Assembly (NCBI GenBank): GCA_964576075.1
Contig: CAZNTX010000006.1
Span: 16,801-80,800 of the forward strand
Source: Thermohalobaculum sp964576075
GTDB lineage: Bacteria; Pseudomonadota; Alphaproteobacteria; Rhodobacterales; Rhodobacteraceae
Length of the DNA: 64,000 bases
Reading direction: 5' to 3'
Both the position numbers and the translations under genes were made by a program. This document shows positions 43,494 to 52,345 of the stretch, piece by piece (the first letter of the stretch is position 1; each line of letters starts with the position of its first letter). Below the pieces are notes generated by a model, which was not told the DNA's origin, made no database searches, and was given only the letters and a program-made list of their open reading frames with translations.

Positions 43494-44821
43494 CGCCCGG
43501 CCTCCGCCGCCGAGGGGGCCGCGGCGCCGGCCCGGGCGAGCGCGGTGCGCGCCATCTCCGCGCCGAGGCGCACGCTCTCGGCGATGCCGCGGTCCTCCGG
43601 GTAATAGAAGCAGGTGTCGGCGATCTGCAGCCCGGCGATGGGCGTGTCGACGGGCGGGATCTTGGCGGCGAAGCCGACGGTGCAGACCGGCTGCGCGTGG
43701 CGGAGCCGGCCGACCCGGCTGCCGAGGAGATCGGCTTCCGTCAGCGCGGGGTTCACCCGGCGGAGATAGCCGAAGGCCTCGGCGACGAAGGCGTCGTCGT
43801 CCCAGCCCCATTTGGGATGCGTCGCGGGCATGTAGTAGGGCACGTAGACCACCGTGCAGGGCAGCGGGCGCAGATTGGAGAACTCGATGAAGCCCGGGAT
43901 CTCGAAATCCGGCTGCGCGATGTTGACCCAGAAATAGTCCGACACCGGCCGCGCGAGCTTGAGCGCGACGCAGACGACGGGGATGTTCTCGATCGCCCGG
44001 TAGCGCGCTTTCCAGTCCTCGGGGAGCGCGGGGACGAGCTGCGGGACCGCGGGGATCGGCAGGGTGGAGATCACCTCGTCGGCCTCGATCACCGCGCCGT
44101 CGCGGGTGCGCACGCCCCGCACGCGGCCCGCCTCGGCGATCACCTCCGCCGCCGGCGCGCCGAGGCGCACCTCGCCGCCGCGCGCCTCGATGGCGTCGAC
44201 GAGGGCCGCGATCAGCGTCTCCGACCCGCCCTCGATATAGCCGAGCTCCTCCACCATCATCGAGCGGCGCGAGGTGCCGACCCGCTTGATCCGCGTCCAA
44301 ACCCAGGCGGCGGAGATGTCGTCGGCATGGTCGAAGAATTTGAGCCGCATCAGCGGCTCCCAGCTCTGCCGGTAGCCCTCCCGCCCGAGCCAGCTCTCGA
44401 GCCAGTCCCGCGCCGAGAGGGACTCGAGCGCCGAGCCGTCGCGCCGGCGGGTCGCGAAAAACGCCATCGCGCCATAGCGCAGCTTCTGCAGGAAGCCCAT
44501 ATCGGGATAGGTGAGGAGCGCGACCGGGTTGCCCCAGCGGTGCAGCCGCCCGCCCGAGAAGGTGCCCATCCCGGTCTCGCGCCATTTCAGCTTGTCGGAC
44601 AGGCCGAGCTCGTCGAGCAGCTCGAAGGTCGGCCGGTCGGCCTTGCAGATGAAATGGTAGAAGCGCTCGATGGAGACGCCGTCGAAATCGAAATGCGCGG
44701 CCATGCCCCCGGGCACCCGGTCGGCTTCGAGCACCGTCACAGAGTCCGCGCCCTCGGCGAGCAGCCGATGCGCGGCGGCGAGACCCATGGCGCCGGCGCC
44801 GAGGACGACGAAGCGCGTCAT
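43490..44821 (-). CDS. FAD/NAD(P)-dependent oxidoreductase, amine-oxidase/protoporphyrinogen-oxidase-like
   Basis: A 443-residue flavoprotein with N-terminal VLGAGAMGLAAAHRLL and EADRVPGGMA, the FAD-binding start of the NAD(P)-binding-8/amino-oxidase group. FYHFICKADRPTFELLDELGL is typical of a branch that sits in surface-polysaccharide clusters beside GtrA and glycosyltransferases. The C-terminal ADTCFYYPEDRGIAESV closes the FAD site. Its function may be desaturation or isomerisation of a lipid or sugar. It shares one base with the upstream SDR stop. Confidence 0.78.
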   Translation of the reverse strand: MTRFVVLGAGAMGLAAAHRLLAEGADSVTVLEADRVPGGMAAHFDFDGVSIERFYHFICKADRPTFELLDELGLSDKLKWRETGMGTFSGGRLHRWGNPVALLTYPDMGFLQKLRYGAMAFFATRRRDGSALESLSARDWLESWLGREGYRQSWEPLMRLKFFDHADDISAAWVWTRIKRVGTSRRSMMVEELGYIEGGSETLIAALVDAIEARGGEVRLGAPAAEVIAEAGRVRGVRTRDGAVIEADEVISTLPIPAVPQLVPALPEDWKARYRAIENIPVVCVALKLARPVSDYFWVNIAQPDFEIPGFIEFSNLRPLPCTVVYVPYYMPATHPKWGWDDDAFVAEAFGYLRRVNPALTEADLLGSRVGRLRHAQPVCTVGFAAKIPPVDTPIAGLQIADTCFYYPEDRGIAESVRLGAEMARTALARAGAAAPSAAEAGR

Positions 44822-45768
44822 CAGGCGGGCTCGAGCGCGATCTCGGGGCGCGCGGCGAAGGTCCGCTCCATCGCCTCGGCGAAGGGCGTGCGGCGCACCC
44901 CGAAGCGCCCGGGCCAGTCGATCTCGGGAAACAGCTCCGGGATCACCAGAGCTTCGAGCTGCTGCGTGGTGAAGGGCGGCTTGCGCATCGCCTTGCCGGC
45001 CGCCCAGAGGAGCGCCCAGAACACCCGGTAGGGGATGCGGACGATCGGCGTGCGCAGCCCTGAGAGGCGGCGGATGGTGCGGATGATCTCGATATAGGTC
45101 ACCTTCTCGAGCCCGGAGATGTCGAACACCTCGCCCGCAGGGCGTTCGGCCATGCAGGCCTCGATGACGGCGCAGAAATCCTGCACATAGAGCGGCTGGC
45201 GAATGAAGCCTCCGTCCCCCGGCACCGGGAAGGCCGGCGCGCGCTCCAGAAAGCGGCGCAGCCAGCCGAGATGCTTGGCGTCGTGCTCGCCGAACATCAG
45301 CGTCGGGCGCAGCACGGTGCAGGGCAGGCCGCTCTCGAGCACCATCGCCTCCTGCGCGCGCTTCGAGCGGGTGTAGTGGTCGTCCGCCTGCGAGCGCACC
45401 ACGGAGGAGGAGAGATGCACGATATGGGCGAGCCCCGCGGCGCGGCCCGCCTCGAGGAGCCGGCGCGTCGCCTCGATGGAGTTGCGCTCGAAGGGGGCGT
45501 AGTCGGTCCCGGTGATCTGCGCCTGGCCGAGGACGAGCACCTCCGCGCCCGCCACCGTCCGCTCGGCGATGCCGGGCTCGGCGAGGTCGCCCGCGATCAG
45601 CTCGATCCGCGGGGAGACGCCCTCGAGCGCCGCGAGCCGGGCCGCGTCCTTGTCGACCCCGCGGAGCCGGGTGTGGCCGGCGGCTGCGAGGCGACGCAGC
45701 AGGTTCTGCCCGACAAGTCCGGCCGCACCGGTCACTGCGATCGGGGTGTCGGGGGATAGCCGCGTCAT
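44821..45768 (-). CDS. NAD-dependent epimerase/dehydratase (extended SDR)
   Basis: A 315-residue extended SDR with VTGAAGLVGQNLL and the Tyr-x-x-x-Lys pair in HYTRSK. It resembles nucleotide-sugar epimerases and reductases. I chose the ATG giving MTRLSPDTPI, since the SDR fold starts five residues later; an ATG at 45831 would add 21 unusual residues. It is the first gene of the four-gene operon (SDR, flavoprotein, methyltransferase, GtrA fusion). Confidence 0.8.
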   Translation of the reverse strand: MTRLSPDTPIAVTGAAGLVGQNLLRRLAAAGHTRLRGVDKDAARLAALEGVSPRIELIAGDLAEPGIAERTVAGAEVLVLGQAQITGTDYAPFERNSIEATRRLLEAGRAAGLAHIVHLSSSVVRSQADDHYTRSKRAQEAMVLESGLPCTVLRPTLMFGEHDAKHLGWLRRFLERAPAFPVPGDGGFIRQPLYVQDFCAVIEACMAERPAGEVFDISGLEKVTYIEIIRTIRRLSGLRTPIVRIPYRVFWALLWAAGKAMRKPPFTTQQLEALVIPELFPEIDWPGRFGVRRTPFAEAMERTFAARPEIALEPA

Positions 45769-46057
45769 CCCGGGATCAGCTCCGCCGCGCGCCGTCCGGC
45801 CCGGCCGAGAGGGGCGCTCGCCGCGGATCATTGGCTCGGGTCATCGCACATCCCCCGGATGCTCGCTGAAGGCCGCGACCTCGCACCGCGGCGCGCTCAG
45901 ACCTATTGCGTCGCCGCAGGATTTGCAAGCTGCAGGCCGCCCCCGGGGCCGCGCGATCCCGGAGCTCGGAGGCTCCGCCGCCGGACCCCCGCGCCGGCCG
46001 ATGGGAGAGCCTCGCCGGCATCCGGGACCGGGGGGAGGGGATGGGCTGCCAGGGCCG
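45769..46057. other. 289-base gap, no gene seen
   Basis: Lies between two minus-strand genes. It should contain the promoter of the sugar-lipid operon and the end of the unknown gene at 46058, but I could not fix elements. Open frames here lack ribosome sites and domain signals. Confidence 0.35.
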
Positions 46058-47089
46058 TCAAGGCGCCGCGGCGGCCTTGAGGTCCTCGAACGCTTTCTTG
46101 AGCTTGCGATAATACTTCCGATCCTCGGCAATCTTTTTCCCAGAAAGAATTTGCTGAGATTTGGCCTTTTCGAGCATCTTCATCGCGGTGCCGCCCTTGC
46201 TGTCGATGAAGAATTTCTTGAAATCCTGGTGTGTCTTGGCGAGCTCGCGCTGGACGGCCTTCAACTCCCCGGTGATCTCGGCGTACTCGCGATAGGCCTC
46301 CCGCATTTCGGCCAGATGGAAGCCGCCGCTGGCGACCCAACCGACGCGTTTGACCCAGCGCGCATATTTCCGCATCGCTGCGTCGCGCGCGGAGGCTGTC
46401 GCGTCGGCCGCCGTCTCGGCCTTCTTGAGATCCTCGTATACGTCGGTGGCCGAGCGCGTGAAGTTGGTGGCGGCGGATGCCTTGCCCGAATGGCCCGTTC
46501 CGAGCGCGCAATCCGCGAGTTCGCCGAAGGTGAAGGTGCCGACGGCCCGCGCGAACGACCGGGCCGCCCCGACGGGCGTGTAGATCGTCCCGAGGGTCAC
46601 GGCGACGTCGAGGCCCATCTGCACCCACACCTCGTAGTACTGCCTGCGTGCCTTCTTCGCCCGCTTTTCGAGCTCCTGAGCGCGTGTCTGAAGCGCCCCG
46701 AGCTTTCCGATGAAGCCCCAGCCGATCAGGCCGAGGGCCAGCTTGACTTGGCCGAGAACGCCGCTCCTCGCGACCCGCTCGAGGATCTCGACCTTGGTTT
46801 GCAAAATCGTGACGGATCGCGAAAAGAAGGTGTATTTCAGAAGGAACCGGTCTTCCTTGTCGCCCGGCCGGTATGTCCGCGCGCATTCCTTGGAGAACTC
46901 GATATAGGCGCGGCTGGCGCGGTCGAAGTCCCGACGGAGGTCCGCGGCCTGCGCCGGGCTCCACTCCCGGATCGCCGGGGTCTGCATGAGCGCGACGGCC
47001 CGGACGCAGACCGCACGGTAATCGCGGTCGAGGGCGGTCAGGATCGCCCGCATGATCGGATGGCGCTTCAACGGCTGCGGTCTCGACAT
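46058..47089 (-). CDS. Hypothetical protein, Lys/Arg-rich with hydrophobic central segments
   Basis: A 343-residue protein I do not recognise. No signal peptide. Residues about 100-200 contain weakly hydrophobic helices (GVLGQVKLALGLIGWGFIGKL and GLDVAVTLGTIYTPVGAARSF) between basic helical stretches (RAQELEKRAKKARRQYYE). The C-terminal 100 residues are charged, lysine-rich and likely coiled coil. Base composition is less GC-rich than neighbours. A GGAGGAG site supports the ATG. An intergenic hexamer repeat lies 56 bases upstream. It could be a membrane-interacting effector or toxin-like protein, but that is only a guess from shape. Confidence 0.6.
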   Translation of the reverse strand: MSRPQPLKRHPIMRAILTALDRDYRAVCVRAVALMQTPAIREWSPAQAADLRRDFDRASRAYIEFSKECARTYRPGDKEDRFLLKYTFFSRSVTILQTKVEILERVARSGVLGQVKLALGLIGWGFIGKLGALQTRAQELEKRAKKARRQYYEVWVQMGLDVAVTLGTIYTPVGAARSFARAVGTFTFGELADCALGTGHSGKASAATNFTRSATDVYEDLKKAETAADATASARDAAMRKYARWVKRVGWVASGGFHLAEMREAYREYAEITGELKAVQRELAKTHQDFKKFFIDSKGGTAMKMLEKAKSQQILSGKKIAEDRKYYRKLKKAFEDLKAAAAP

Positions 47090-47143
47090 ACGCTCCTCCT
47101 CCGTCCCGGGTTTGGCGGACCGCCGGGCACGCGATGCGTTCGT

Positions 47144-47174
<31 letters not shown>

Positions 47175-47198
47175 CGGGGCGCCGCGCGGTGCGTCGGG

Positions 47199-47879
47199 TC
47201 AGGGCTTGCCGACCGACACCTCGACCCGCCGGTTCGCCGCCGACACGGGGGACACCTCCGGCAGGAGGCGCGTCTCTCCGAGCCCGTAGGCGACGAGCCG
47301 ATCCCGTTCGATCCCGCAGTCCCCCGCGAGGCGTTCGGCCACGGCCCGGGCGCGCGCCTCCGAAAGCGCGGCGTTGAGATCGGCGCGGCCGCTCGCATCC
47401 GCATGGCCGACGACGTTGAAGCGGGTCTCTCCGGGCATCTCGCGCATGGCGAGGCAGAGCGTCTCGAGGATGGGCTCGGCCTCCGCGCGGATCGCGGCGC
47501 TGTTGACCTCGAAGGTGATCCTGAGATCGACCGTGATCCCCCGGTCGTATCGCTCGGGCTCGGCGCGCGCGGGGGCGGGTGCCTCCGGCTCGCCATCCGC
47601 GACCGAACGCGAGATCGCCGCGCCGCCCGCCGCGCTGGCCGCCGCGCTGCCCGCGGGCGTGATGCTGAGGCCGCGGGTCTCCTCCTCCGGCGGCGGGTCC
47701 CCGGGCGCCTCGAGGATGCCGGCCTGCGCGCGCCATCGCTTCACGATCTCTTCGCGGGACATGCCGTCCTCGGCCGCGGCCGCGCCGGGAAGTCCGGCGA
47801 GCGCCGGCAGGACGGCGAGCGCGGCGAGGCGCGCGAGATGGCGGACCTGGCGGAACGGGCGGGGTGGCATGCTCTCCAT
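47199..47879 (-). CDS. OmpA family protein
   Basis: A 226-residue exported protein. A signal peptide (LAALAVLPALAG) is followed by a 90-residue linker and an OmpA-like peptidoglycan-binding domain. The domain contains ITFEVNSAAI, VVGHADASGRADLN, LSEARARAVAERL and the closing NRRVEV. It lacks a beta-barrel, so it is a periplasmic wall-binding protein. The ATG was chosen from GGAGG five bases upstream; an ATG nine bases in and one at 47963 are possible. It is divergent from the autotransporter gene. Confidence 0.85.
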   Translation of the reverse strand: MESMPPRPFRQVRHLARLAALAVLPALAGLPGAAAAEDGMSREEIVKRWRAQAGILEAPGDPPPEEETRGLSITPAGSAAASAAGGAAISRSVADGEPEAPAPARAEPERYDRGITVDLRITFEVNSAAIRAEAEPILETLCLAMREMPGETRFNVVGHADASGRADLNAALSEARARAVAERLAGDCGIERDRLVAYGLGETRLLPEVSPVSAANRRVEVSVGKP

Positions 47880-47949
47880 GGGCTCCTCCGATGCGCCGGA
47901 CCGGCCGGGGCGGCGCGGTCCCTCGAGCACGATAGCAGGGACGGGGCGG

Positions 47950-47958
47950 TTTTTTTTT
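47950..47958. repeat. T9 homopolymer in divergent outer-membrane promoter region
   Basis: Nine consecutive T on the plus strand between the OmpA and autotransporter genes, in an otherwise GC-rich context. It lies 71 bases upstream of the chosen OmpA start, and would be inside the coding region (Arg-Lys-Lys-Asn) if the longest start were used. Confidence 0.7.
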
Positions 47959-48085
47959 CGCAACGTAAAATTCGCTTCGGCCTTCCGTGCTTCGCTGCTA
48001 TCGTCGGGGAAGGCGGGCGCGCGCGCCGAGACGAGGCACCGGCTGTCCCTCGAGACCGCATAGACGAGCTGAGGGGCCCGCGTTC

Positions 48086-49696
48086 ATGATGATCCTGTCG
48101 AAATCTCCCCGGGCGGGGGCGCGCTTGCGCCGGACCGCCGCCGGCACCGCACTCGCCGCCGCCCTGGCCTCCGCCGGCCCGGCCGCGGCCACCGATGTGC
48201 AGCGGGGGATCACGCCGCTCCCGGATCTCGGCGGGCTCACCCGCGCGCAGACTTCCATGGCGATCTCGATCGACGCCGTCTGTCCTCAGCTTACTGCCCA
48301 ATCGCCTCTCTTCAACGGGCCAGGGCTCACCAGGCCCGAGGCGGACCTTACCGGCGTCTGCACCGGGATGGCCGCCGCCGCAGCGGTGGTGCTCGGCGAG
48401 GATGCCCAAGCGACGCAGGACTTCATCGCTGCTTTGAACAGCCTGGCGGAAGAACAGGAAGCTGAGATTCGGGTCGATTTCGCGACATTGGAGGCGCTCG
48501 CCTACAATCTCCCGGCGGACAAGATCAACGGCGCGATCCAGCAGATCAACGCCGAGGAGTTCCAGACCGGGCAGTCGGCGATCCTGGAGGTTCGGGCGTC
48601 CGCGATGGCCGCTGTCGGGGCGCGGATGGCGGCGCTCCGGGCGGGGACGACGGGCTTCGCCTTCACGGCCCCACCGATCGCCGTCGCCGGCAGCGAGCGG
48701 GACCCGCGCCTCGCCGCCCTGCCGCTCGACGCCGCCGCGCTCGCCACGGGCGAGGCCGCGCGCGCGGCCCAGGGCGGGGGCAACGACGCCTTCCTCGGGC
48801 GCATCGGCGGGTTCGTCAGCATCGGGGCGAGCTGGGGCTCGAAGGATGCGAGCGACGCCGCCGACGCCTTCGACTTCACCGCCCCCGGTCTCACCCTCGG
48901 CGCCGACTACCGGGTGACCGACAACGCCGTCCTCGGCCTCGCCCTCACCTACGACCAGATCGACTACGACTTCGTGTCCTCCGTGAACACCGCGAACACC
49001 GCGGCCGGGCAGGAGATCGACACGGACAGCTTCCTCGTCACCGCCTTCGGCACCGTCTCGGTGACGGACGAGCTGTTTCTCGAGGCGACCGTGAGCGGCG
49101 GCTTCGCCAAGAACGACTCCACCCGTCGGATCGTTCTTCCCTACATGGGCACCCGCGAGACCCCGGACGTCGACCGCGACGCGGTCGCCGACTACGGCTC
49201 GCGCCAGTATGGCGCCACCCTCGGCGCCGGTTACGACATCGCCCTAGGCCCGGCCACGATCACCCCGCTCGCCCAGTTCGAATACGTCCACGGCCGGATC
49301 GACGGGGCGCGCGAGACCGGCGCGGACGGCCTCGATCTCGTGATCAGCGGCTCGCATATCGACAGCCTGACGAGCCAGCTCGGGGTGGAGGCCGCCGTGC
49401 CGATCAGCACCGGCGCCGGCATCGTCCGCCCCTATCTGCGCGGGGAGTGGATCCACGAGTTTCTCGGCGGCAATTCGGGCCCGTTCGTTCGCTACGCCAA
49501 TGACGGCGTCGTGGGCAATGTCTCGGTCGTCAAGATCCTCACCGAGGATGTCGACAACACCTATGGCCGGCTGACCGGGGGCGTGACGATGACCCTGCCG
49601 AACGGCATCGTGGGCTTCGTCGAGGGATCGACGGTCCTCGGCCTCGAGAACTACGATGTCTACACCGTGACCGGCGGGCTGCGGATCACGTTCTGA
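48086..49696 (+). CDS. Autotransporter beta-barrel domain outer-membrane protein
   Basis: A 536-residue outer-membrane protein. A signal peptide ends near ASAGPAAA. Residues about 40-210 are helical and Ala-rich rather than the usual beta-helix passenger. Residues about 260-536 form an autotransporter-type beta-barrel (GFVSIGASWGSKDASD, TLGADYRVTDNAVLGLALTYDQ) and the protein ends in Phe (GGLRITF), as needed for outer-membrane insertion. ATGs at 48086 and 48089 are adjacent; GAGGGG lies upstream. Followed by the caspase lipoprotein gene on the same strand after 81 bases. Confidence 0.85.
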   Translation: MMILSKSPRAGARLRRTAAGTALAAALASAGPAAATDVQRGITPLPDLGGLTRAQTSMAISIDAVCPQLTAQSPLFNGPGLTRPEADLTGVCTGMAAAAAVVLGEDAQATQDFIAALNSLAEEQEAEIRVDFATLEALAYNLPADKINGAIQQINAEEFQTGQSAILEVRASAMAAVGARMAALRAGTTGFAFTAPPIAVAGSERDPRLAALPLDAAALATGEAARAAQGGGNDAFLGRIGGFVSIGASWGSKDASDAADAFDFTAPGLTLGADYRVTDNAVLGLALTYDQIDYDFVSSVNTANTAAGQEIDTDSFLVTAFGTVSVTDELFLEATVSGGFAKNDSTRRIVLPYMGTRETPDVDRDAVADYGSRQYGATLGAGYDIALGPATITPLAQFEYVHGRIDGARETGADGLDLVISGSHIDSLTSQLGVEAAVPISTGAGIVRPYLRGEWIHEFLGGNSGPFVRYANDGVVGNVSVVKILTEDVDNTYGRLTGGVTMTLPNGIVGFVEGSTVLGLENYDVYTVTGGLRITF

Positions 49697-49777
49697 GCCG
49701 GGCATGGCAGGGTCCGCTGGCGAGCGGCGCCCGTCCGGCATAGACTGGACGCGAGCCTGGGTGCCGGGAGGCCTCCG

Positions 49778-52291
49778 ATGACGCAGTCGGCAGCGAGGAT
49801 CGTTCGGAGCAGCGGCGCGGCGGCGGCCGCCGCGCTTGTCCTCGCCGGCTGCATGCAGGGCGGGGGCGCTGGCCCCGGGGCGTCGCAAGGCCCGGCGATC
49901 GCCGATCTGCCGACTGGGGCGGAGGTCACGCCCGAGGATCTCTTCGTCGTGGACTGTCTGCTGCCCGGCGTCGCCCGCCGGCTCGGCACGCGGCTCACCT
50001 ATGTCGCGGCGCGCCGGGCGATCAAGGCGCCGGCCTACGAGTGCGCCCGCCGCGGGGGGGAATACACCCTGCCGGGCCAGGGCGGGCGGGCGGCCGCGCT
50101 CTCGGCCTGGCTCGCCGCGGCGGATGCCGGCGATGCCGAGGCGCAGACCTATGTCGGCGAGATCTACGAGCGCGGGATCGGCTCCCCGCCGGACCTCGCG
50201 AAGGCGGCGGAGTGGTATCGCCGGGCCGCGGATCAGGGCTTCGCCCGGGCGCAGGTCAATCTCGCCGCGCTCTACGAGGCGGGGCGCGGGGTTGCGCAGG
50301 ACCGTCGGCGCGCCGCCCGGCTCTATGCCGCGGCCGCGGGGCTCGACGAGGCGGAGTTCGCCCGCGCCTCGGCGCCCGCGGTGGCGGCGGCGGCCCCCGC
50401 GCCGCGGCCGGCCCCCGCCCCCGCCCCAGATCCGCGCCTTCTCGCCGAGAACCGGCGGCTGAGCGCCGAGCTCTCCGCGACGCAGGGCGAACTCGACGCG
50501 GCGCGGGAGCGCATCGCCGCGCTCTCGAAAGACGCCCGCGGCGCGTCCGAGCGGCTCTCGCGCCTCGAGGCCGAGCGCTCCGAGGTGATGACCCGCATCG
50601 AGGCGGCGCCGGCGGAGGACGCCGCGGAGCTCGCGGCGTTGCGCCGGACGCTCGCCGAGAAGGACCGGCTCCTCGCGGCCGAGCGCGCCGCCGCCGAGGC
50701 GGCCGAGGCGCAGCTCCTCGCGGCGCAGTCGCGGGCCGAGGAGAAGCTCGCCGAGGCGGAGGCCGCGCTCGAGCGGGCGGCGGCGCAGGAGCCGGAGGTC
50801 GCGGCGCTGCGGCGGGATCTCGAACGCGCCCGGCTCCGCCTCGCCCAAAAGGAGACCGAGCTCAACGCCCTGATGCGCGAGCAGCGTGCCGCGAGCGACG
50901 AACTCGCCCCTCTGCGCGCCGAGCAGCGCCGCCTCGCCGAGATGCTCGCGAGGGCCTCGGAGAGCGCCGAACCCGATACGGTCCGGATCGCGGAGCTGCG
51001 CGCCGAGATCTCCAGCAAGGCGGAGGCGCTCTCCGACAGCCGCGCGCGGGTGCAGAGGCTCGAGCGCGAGATCGCGGAGGTCCGCGCCGAGAGCGAGGCC
51101 GAGATCGCCGCCGCCAGGGCCACTGCCGAGGCCATCGCCCGGCAGAACGAGGCGAAGGCGGCGAGCCTCGAGACCAGCCTCGTCGAGGCCCAGAGCGAGA
51201 TCGAGGACCTGCGCGGCGAGCTCTCGGAGGCGCGCAGCGAGAGCGCGGCCGCCGAGGCGCGCATCGCCCATCTCTCCGACGACCGCGCGGCGCTCCTGGC
51301 CCGGCTCGAGCGCGAGGAGACCGCTCCCGCCGAAGCGGCCCGGCGCATCGAGGCGCTCCAGGCGCGGATCTCGGAGCAGGAGACGGCGCTCGCCGAAAGC
51401 CGGCAGCGCACCGCGGCGCTCGAGCGCCAGCTCGACACCGTTGGCGCGACGCTGACCCAGGAGGCGCGCTCGACCGGCGGTCGGCCGGACGCCGCCGCCC
51501 CTGCGGGCGACCCGGGCGAGGAGCGGTTCCTGCAGGAGGCGCGGGTCCTCTTCGGCACCTACCACGCCCTCGTCATCGGCAACGGCGCGCATGCCCACCT
51601 GCCCGATCTCAAGACCCCGGTGCGCGACGCCCGGCGCATCGCCCGCATCCTGCGCGAGCGCTACGGCTTCCAGGTCGAGGTGCTGACCGACGCGACCCGC
51701 GCCGAGATCATCACCGCGCTCAACCGCGCCCTGCAGCGGCTGACCGAGAACGACAACTTCCTGCTCTATTACGCGGGCCATGGCGAGCTCGACCGGGTGA
51801 ACAACCGCGGCCACTGGCTCCCGGTGGATGCCGAGCCGACCAACCCGGCCAACTGGCTCTCCGTTCAGAACATCACCGACCAGCTCAACATCATGAGCGT
51901 GCGCAAGGCCCTGGTGATCGCCGACAGCTGCTATTCCGGCATCCTGACGCGCACGGGCATCACCTCGATCCGCCCGGGCATGTCCGAGGCGAGCCGGCGG
52001 CAGTTCCTGCTCGCGATGTCGGAGAAGCGCAGCCGGATGGTGTTGAGCTCCGGCGGGGTGCGCCCGGTGCTCGACGGCGGCGGCAGCGGGCATTCGGTCT
52101 TCGCCCGCGCGCTGATCGAGGCGCTGGAGACGAACGGCGAGGTGCTCGAGGGCTTCCAGCTCTACCGGCAGGTCGCCGAGCGGGTGACGACGGCCGCGGC
52201 CCGGCTGCGGGTCGAGCAGACCCCGGAATACGCGCCCATGCGCTTCGCCGGCCACGAATCCGGGGATTTCTTCTTCATTCCGGACCGCTGA
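49778..52291 (+). CDS. Lipoprotein with Sel1 repeats, long coiled coil and caspase domain
   Basis: An 837-residue protein. Lipobox LAGC gives a lipidated Cys25, so the mature protein is membrane-anchored. Residues about 105-190 hold two Sel1-like repeats (GDAEAQTYVGEIYERGIG, GFARAQVNLAALYEAGRGV). Residues about 220-570 are a long Ala/Glu/Arg coiled coil. Residues about 590-837 are a caspase (peptidase C14) domain with catalytic His668 (YYAGHGE) and Cys718 (DSCYSG). Such domains cut after basic or acidic residues, but specificity is not readable here. GGGAGG supports the ATG. The domain order suggests an envelope-attached protease signalling or processing partner, maybe with the adjacent barrel protein. 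Confidence 0.85.
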   Translation: MTQSAARIVRSSGAAAAAALVLAGCMQGGGAGPGASQGPAIADLPTGAEVTPEDLFVVDCLLPGVARRLGTRLTYVAARRAIKAPAYECARRGGEYTLPGQGGRAAALSAWLAAADAGDAEAQTYVGEIYERGIGSPPDLAKAAEWYRRAADQGFARAQVNLAALYEAGRGVAQDRRRAARLYAAAAGLDEAEFARASAPAVAAAAPAPRPAPAPAPDPRLLAENRRLSAELSATQGELDAARERIAALSKDARGASERLSRLEAERSEVMTRIEAAPAEDAAELAALRRTLAEKDRLLAAERAAAEAAEAQLLAAQSRAEEKLAEAEAALERAAAQEPEVAALRRDLERARLRLAQKETELNALMREQRAASDELAPLRAEQRRLAEMLARASESAEPDTVRIAELRAEISSKAEALSDSRARVQRLEREIAEVRAESEAEIAAARATAEAIARQNEAKAASLETSLVEAQSEIEDLRGELSEARSESAAAEARIAHLSDDRAALLARLEREETAPAEAARRIEALQARISEQETALAESRQRTAALERQLDTVGATLTQEARSTGGRPDAAAPAGDPGEERFLQEARVLFGTYHALVIGNGAHAHLPDLKTPVRDARRIARILRERYGFQVEVLTDATRAEIITALNRALQRLTENDNFLLYYAGHGELDRVNNRGHWLPVDAEPTNPANWLSVQNITDQLNIMSVRKALVIADSCYSGILTRTGITSIRPGMSEASRRQFLLAMSEKRSRMVLSSGGVRPVLDGGGSGHSVFARALIEALETNGEVLEGFQLYRQVAERVTTAAARLRVEQTPEYAPMRFAGHESGDFFFIPDR

Positions 52292-52345
52292 TCGCCGGCC
52301 CCGCGTTTCCGGGCCGCAAACACCGCGCAGCGGCCCTGCCCGCGG

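Noticed and set aside
49244..52255. A 1003-codon open frame on the minus strand
   Set aside because: It mirrors the autotransporter and caspase genes and encodes Arg/Gly/Leu-rich low-complexity sequence with no ribosome site.
52296..52316. Inverted repeat CGGCCC / GGGCCG after the caspase gene
   Set aside because: Only 6 base pairs in GC-rich DNA with a 9-base loop and no T run; not strong enough as a terminator.
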